Assembly: GCA_028697515.1 (NCBI GenBank)
Contig: JAQVEY010000115.1
Coordinates: forward strand, 1-7,159
DNA from: Bacteroidales bacterium
GTDB taxonomy: Bacteria; Bacteroidota; Bacteroidia; Bacteroidales; ML635J-15
DNA length: 7,159 nt
Direction of reading: 5' to 3'
Positions within the stretch are counted from its first letter, which is position 1, and each line of letters starts with the position of its first letter. The notes beneath the pieces are model-generated. The model was not told where the DNA came from and ran no database searches. It saw nothing but the letters and a program-made list of their open reading frames with translations. A program made the translations under genes and the position numbers. Of the stretch, positions 5,450 through 7,159 are shown in pieces.

Positions 5450-6502
5450 ATGAAAGTAAATGGCAAAAATTATCGTGCTATTTGGATGGAGGGTGAAAAA
5501 GTCTTTATGATAGACCAAAACAAATTGCCATTCAAATTTTCTGTTCATTTCTGCAACAATATCGACGAGACATGCTATGCTATTAAGACTATGATAACTC
5601 GTGGGGCAGGTTCAATTGGAGCTGCTGGAGCTTATGCAATGCTTCAGGTAATTTATGGCGACAAAGGTTTAGATATTATTTATAAACTAGAAAAAGCAAA
5701 GAAACAGATAGATTCGACCCGACCGACTGCTGTAAATTTATTTTATGCAACAAATAGAGTTTTAGAAGCAGCAAGAATTTCAAGAGAATTAGCAATAGAA
5801 GAGGCCCTAGCAATTGCTGATGAGTGTGCGTTGCAGGGCAAACTTATAGGAGAACATGGCAATACTTTGATTGATGATGGTTATTGCGTTGAGACACACT
5901 GTAATGCCGGATGGTTGGCTTTGGTTGATTATGGCTCTGCACTTGCTCCAATATATGCTGCAAAAAACTCGGGTAAGAATATTTTCGTTTATGTTGATGA
6001 AACTCGTCCGCGTAGCCAGGGTGCTAGACTGACAGCATGGGAATTGGCTCAGGAGAATGTGCCTCATGCGATTATTCCCGATAATGCTGGAGCTCATTAT
6101 ATGGTATCAGGTAAAATCAATTTATTTATTGCAGGAGCCGATAGAATTGCTGCAAACGGAGATACTGCAAATAAAATTGGAACTTTGGAAAAAGCTATTG
6201 CTGCAAAATATTACGGAATTCCATTTTATATAGCTGCACCAACAAGCACTATAGATATCAAAACTCCAAGTGGAAAGTCAATTCCAATTGAAGAGCGAAA
6301 TTCTGATGAGGTACTGTTTTATTCTGGAAAGTTAAAAAATGGTAAAATAGAGAAAATGAGAATTGCAAATCCGGGATCAGGAGCTTTAAATCCGGCTTTT
6401 GATGTAACCCCGGCTTCTCTAATTAGCGGAATAATAACAGAAAAAGGTATTATTCAAGCAAATATAGAATCAATAAAAAAACTAGTTGAAGATGGAATTT
6501 AA
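5450..6502 (+). CDS. mtnA: MtnA-type 5-(methylthio/deoxy)ribose-1-phosphate isomerase
   Basis: This 350-residue protein of the eIF2B-like sugar-phosphate isomerase family converts S-methyl-5-thioribose 1-phosphate (or 5-deoxyribose 1-phosphate) to the matching ribulose 1-phosphate. Motifs in order are RGAGSIGAAGAYAM (51-64), RPTAVNLFYA (91-100), THCNAGWLA with the catalytic-type Cys151, YVDETRPRSQGARLTAWEL (181-199), DNAGAHYM (211-218), GADRIAANGDTANKIGTL with Asp231, PFYIAAPTSTID (258-269), IPIEERNSDEV (278-288) and NPAFDVTPASLI (314-325). The Cys/Asp pair expected in active MtnA is present and length is typical. The loop RGAGSIG differs from the usual RGAPAIG, so it may belong to a divergent branch. 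Start ATG follows a good promoter closely. It overlaps the downstream aldolase gene by 11 bases, which argues for a DHAP-shunt role over the full methionine salvage pathway; no other salvage gene is in view. Confidence 0.92.
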   Translation: MKVNGKNYRAIWMEGEKVFMIDQNKLPFKFSVHFCNNIDETCYAIKTMITRGAGSIGAAGAYAMLQVIYGDKGLDIIYKLEKAKKQIDSTRPTAVNLFYATNRVLEAARISRELAIEEALAIADECALQGKLIGEHGNTLIDDGYCVETHCNAGWLALVDYGSALAPIYAAKNSGKNIFVYVDETRPRSQGARLTAWELAQENVPHAIIPDNAGAHYMVSGKINLFIAGADRIAANGDTANKIGTLEKAIAAKYYGIPFYIAAPTSTIDIKTPSGKSIPIEERNSDEVLFYSGKLKNGKIEKMRIANPGSGALNPAFDVTPASLISGIITEKGIIQANIESIKKLVEDGI

Positions 6503-7115
6503 AATTGAGCGTAAAACTGTTGCAAAAATTATGCGCAGATTATATAAACAAAACCTTACTACTGCAAGCGGCGGAAATGTTAGTATGAAGAATTCTGATG
6601 GATATGTCTTTATTACAGCAAGTAGAACAGATAAGTCATGTATGAATTGGAAAGATATTATTATTATTGACCCATCAGGAAAAAATATAACATCTGATTT
6701 AAAACCCAGCATGGAAACTAGAATGCATTTGGAAATTTACAAAACCCGTTCAGATATTTTTGCTATTGTTCATGCTCATCCTGTCTATGCATCTACATTT
6801 GCAGTTTCAGGCATAAAACCACAATCATCTATAACTGGGGAATCCAGATTTATTCTGGGTGATATTGTTATGGCTGATTATAAACTTATGGGTTCAGAAT
6901 GCTTAGCTCAAGAATGTTCAAAATCATTAGAAAAATCAGAAACTGCTATATTGAAAAACCATGGAGCTATTTGTATTGGAAATACAATTTTCGAAGCTTA
7001 TAATAGAATGGAAGTGCTTGAGATGACATGCAAGATTTATTTTAATACCTTGCTTATAAATAGATGCAATGTTTTAAGTGAGGAGGACTTGAAAAAGCTT
7101 GATGATATGAAATAA
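6492..7115 (+). CDS. Class II aldolase/adducin family protein, FucA/Ald2-like
   Basis: This 207-residue zinc-dependent aldolase family protein resembles L-fuculose-1-phosphate aldolase. Numbered from the ATG at 6492, SGGNVS (26-31) fits the phosphate loop, PSMETRMH holds Glu75, HAHP holds His94 and His96, and KNHG holds His157. These sit at a constant offset of two from FucA Glu73, His92, His94 and His155, so the zinc site and acid/base look complete. A TTG six bases upstream (6486) would add two residues; the ATG is preferred as the commoner start. It overlaps the mtnA stop by 11 bases, so the two are probably coupled. With an MtnA-type isomerase, the expected reaction is cleavage of 5-deoxyribulose or 5-methylthioribulose 1-phosphate to DHAP plus an aldehyde. 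The related MtnB dehydratase is the main alternative, but the HAHPVYASTFAVSG segment is more aldolase-like. Confidence 0.88.
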   Translation: MEFKIERKTVAKIMRRLYKQNLTTASGGNVSMKNSDGYVFITASRTDKSCMNWKDIIIIDPSGKNITSDLKPSMETRMHLEIYKTRSDIFAIVHAHPVYASTFAVSGIKPQSSITGESRFILGDIVMADYKLMGSECLAQECSKSLEKSETAILKNHGAICIGNTIFEAYNRMEVLEMTCKIYFNTLLINRCNVLSEEDLKKLDDMK

Positions 7116-7159
7116 GTTTCAATTAAATCTGATAAATTCATAGCTTAAATTATCCGTAT

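Noticed and set aside
5807..6097. Minus-strand open frame inside mtnA
   Set aside because: It lies fully antisense to conserved catalytic segments of the isomerase and has no recognisable protein pattern or promoter.
6492..7115. MtnB methylthioribulose-1-phosphate dehydratase
   Set aside because: It shares the fold and zinc histidines, so it cannot be fully excluded, but the HAHPVYASTFAVSG region and even offset to FucA catalytic positions favour an aldolase, and no later salvage genes follow.

Overview
The window looks like chromosomal DNA of an AT-rich member of the Bacteroidota. The evidence is low GC, almost no Shine-Dalgarno sequences before clear genes, promoter-like boxes close to the Bacteroidota TTTG-N(17-23)-TAnnTTTG form, a short DUF721 protein of the kind common in that phylum, and a secreted lipoprotein with a C-terminal module often seen there. 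The species cannot be told from the sequence.

Bases 1-582 hold no convincing gene. They contain a terminator-like hairpin that would serve a gene entering from the left on the + strand, a nine-G run, and a cluster of ATTATAC/GTATAAT half-sites.

Bases 583-4518 form one compact operon on the minus strand. In transcription order it encodes a DUF721 (DciA-like) protein, a NodU/CmcH-type O-carbamoyltransferase, a 49-residue DUF5989 membrane peptide, a small SxtJ-family membrane protein, and a membrane-anchored SGNH/GDSL hydrolase. The junctions are a 1-base overlap, a 1-base gap, a 3-base gap and a direct abutment, so the genes are probably co-transcribed and translationally coupled. The last four match the gene set found next to each other in saxitoxin clusters (sxtI, sxtJ, sxtK, sxtL), but no toxin-building gene is present. 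My reading is that this is a general carbamoylation cassette: a cytoplasmic enzyme carbamoylates an unknown hydroxylated substrate, two small membrane proteins handle the product at the membrane, and an extracytoplasmic hydrolase acts on it. This is inference.

A 122-base divergent intergenic region separates this operon from a + strand gene for a secreted lipoprotein of unknown function (4641-5300). After a further 149 bases with a good Bacteroidota promoter comes a two-gene + strand operon (5450-7115). It encodes an MtnA-type 5-(methylthio/deoxy)ribose-1-phosphate isomerase and a class II (FucA-like) zinc aldolase, overlapping by 11 bases. That pair fits the DHAP shunt, which salvages 5'-deoxyadenosine or methylthioadenosine by-products of S-adenosylmethionine enzymes. 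The right 44 bases contain no gene start that I can see.
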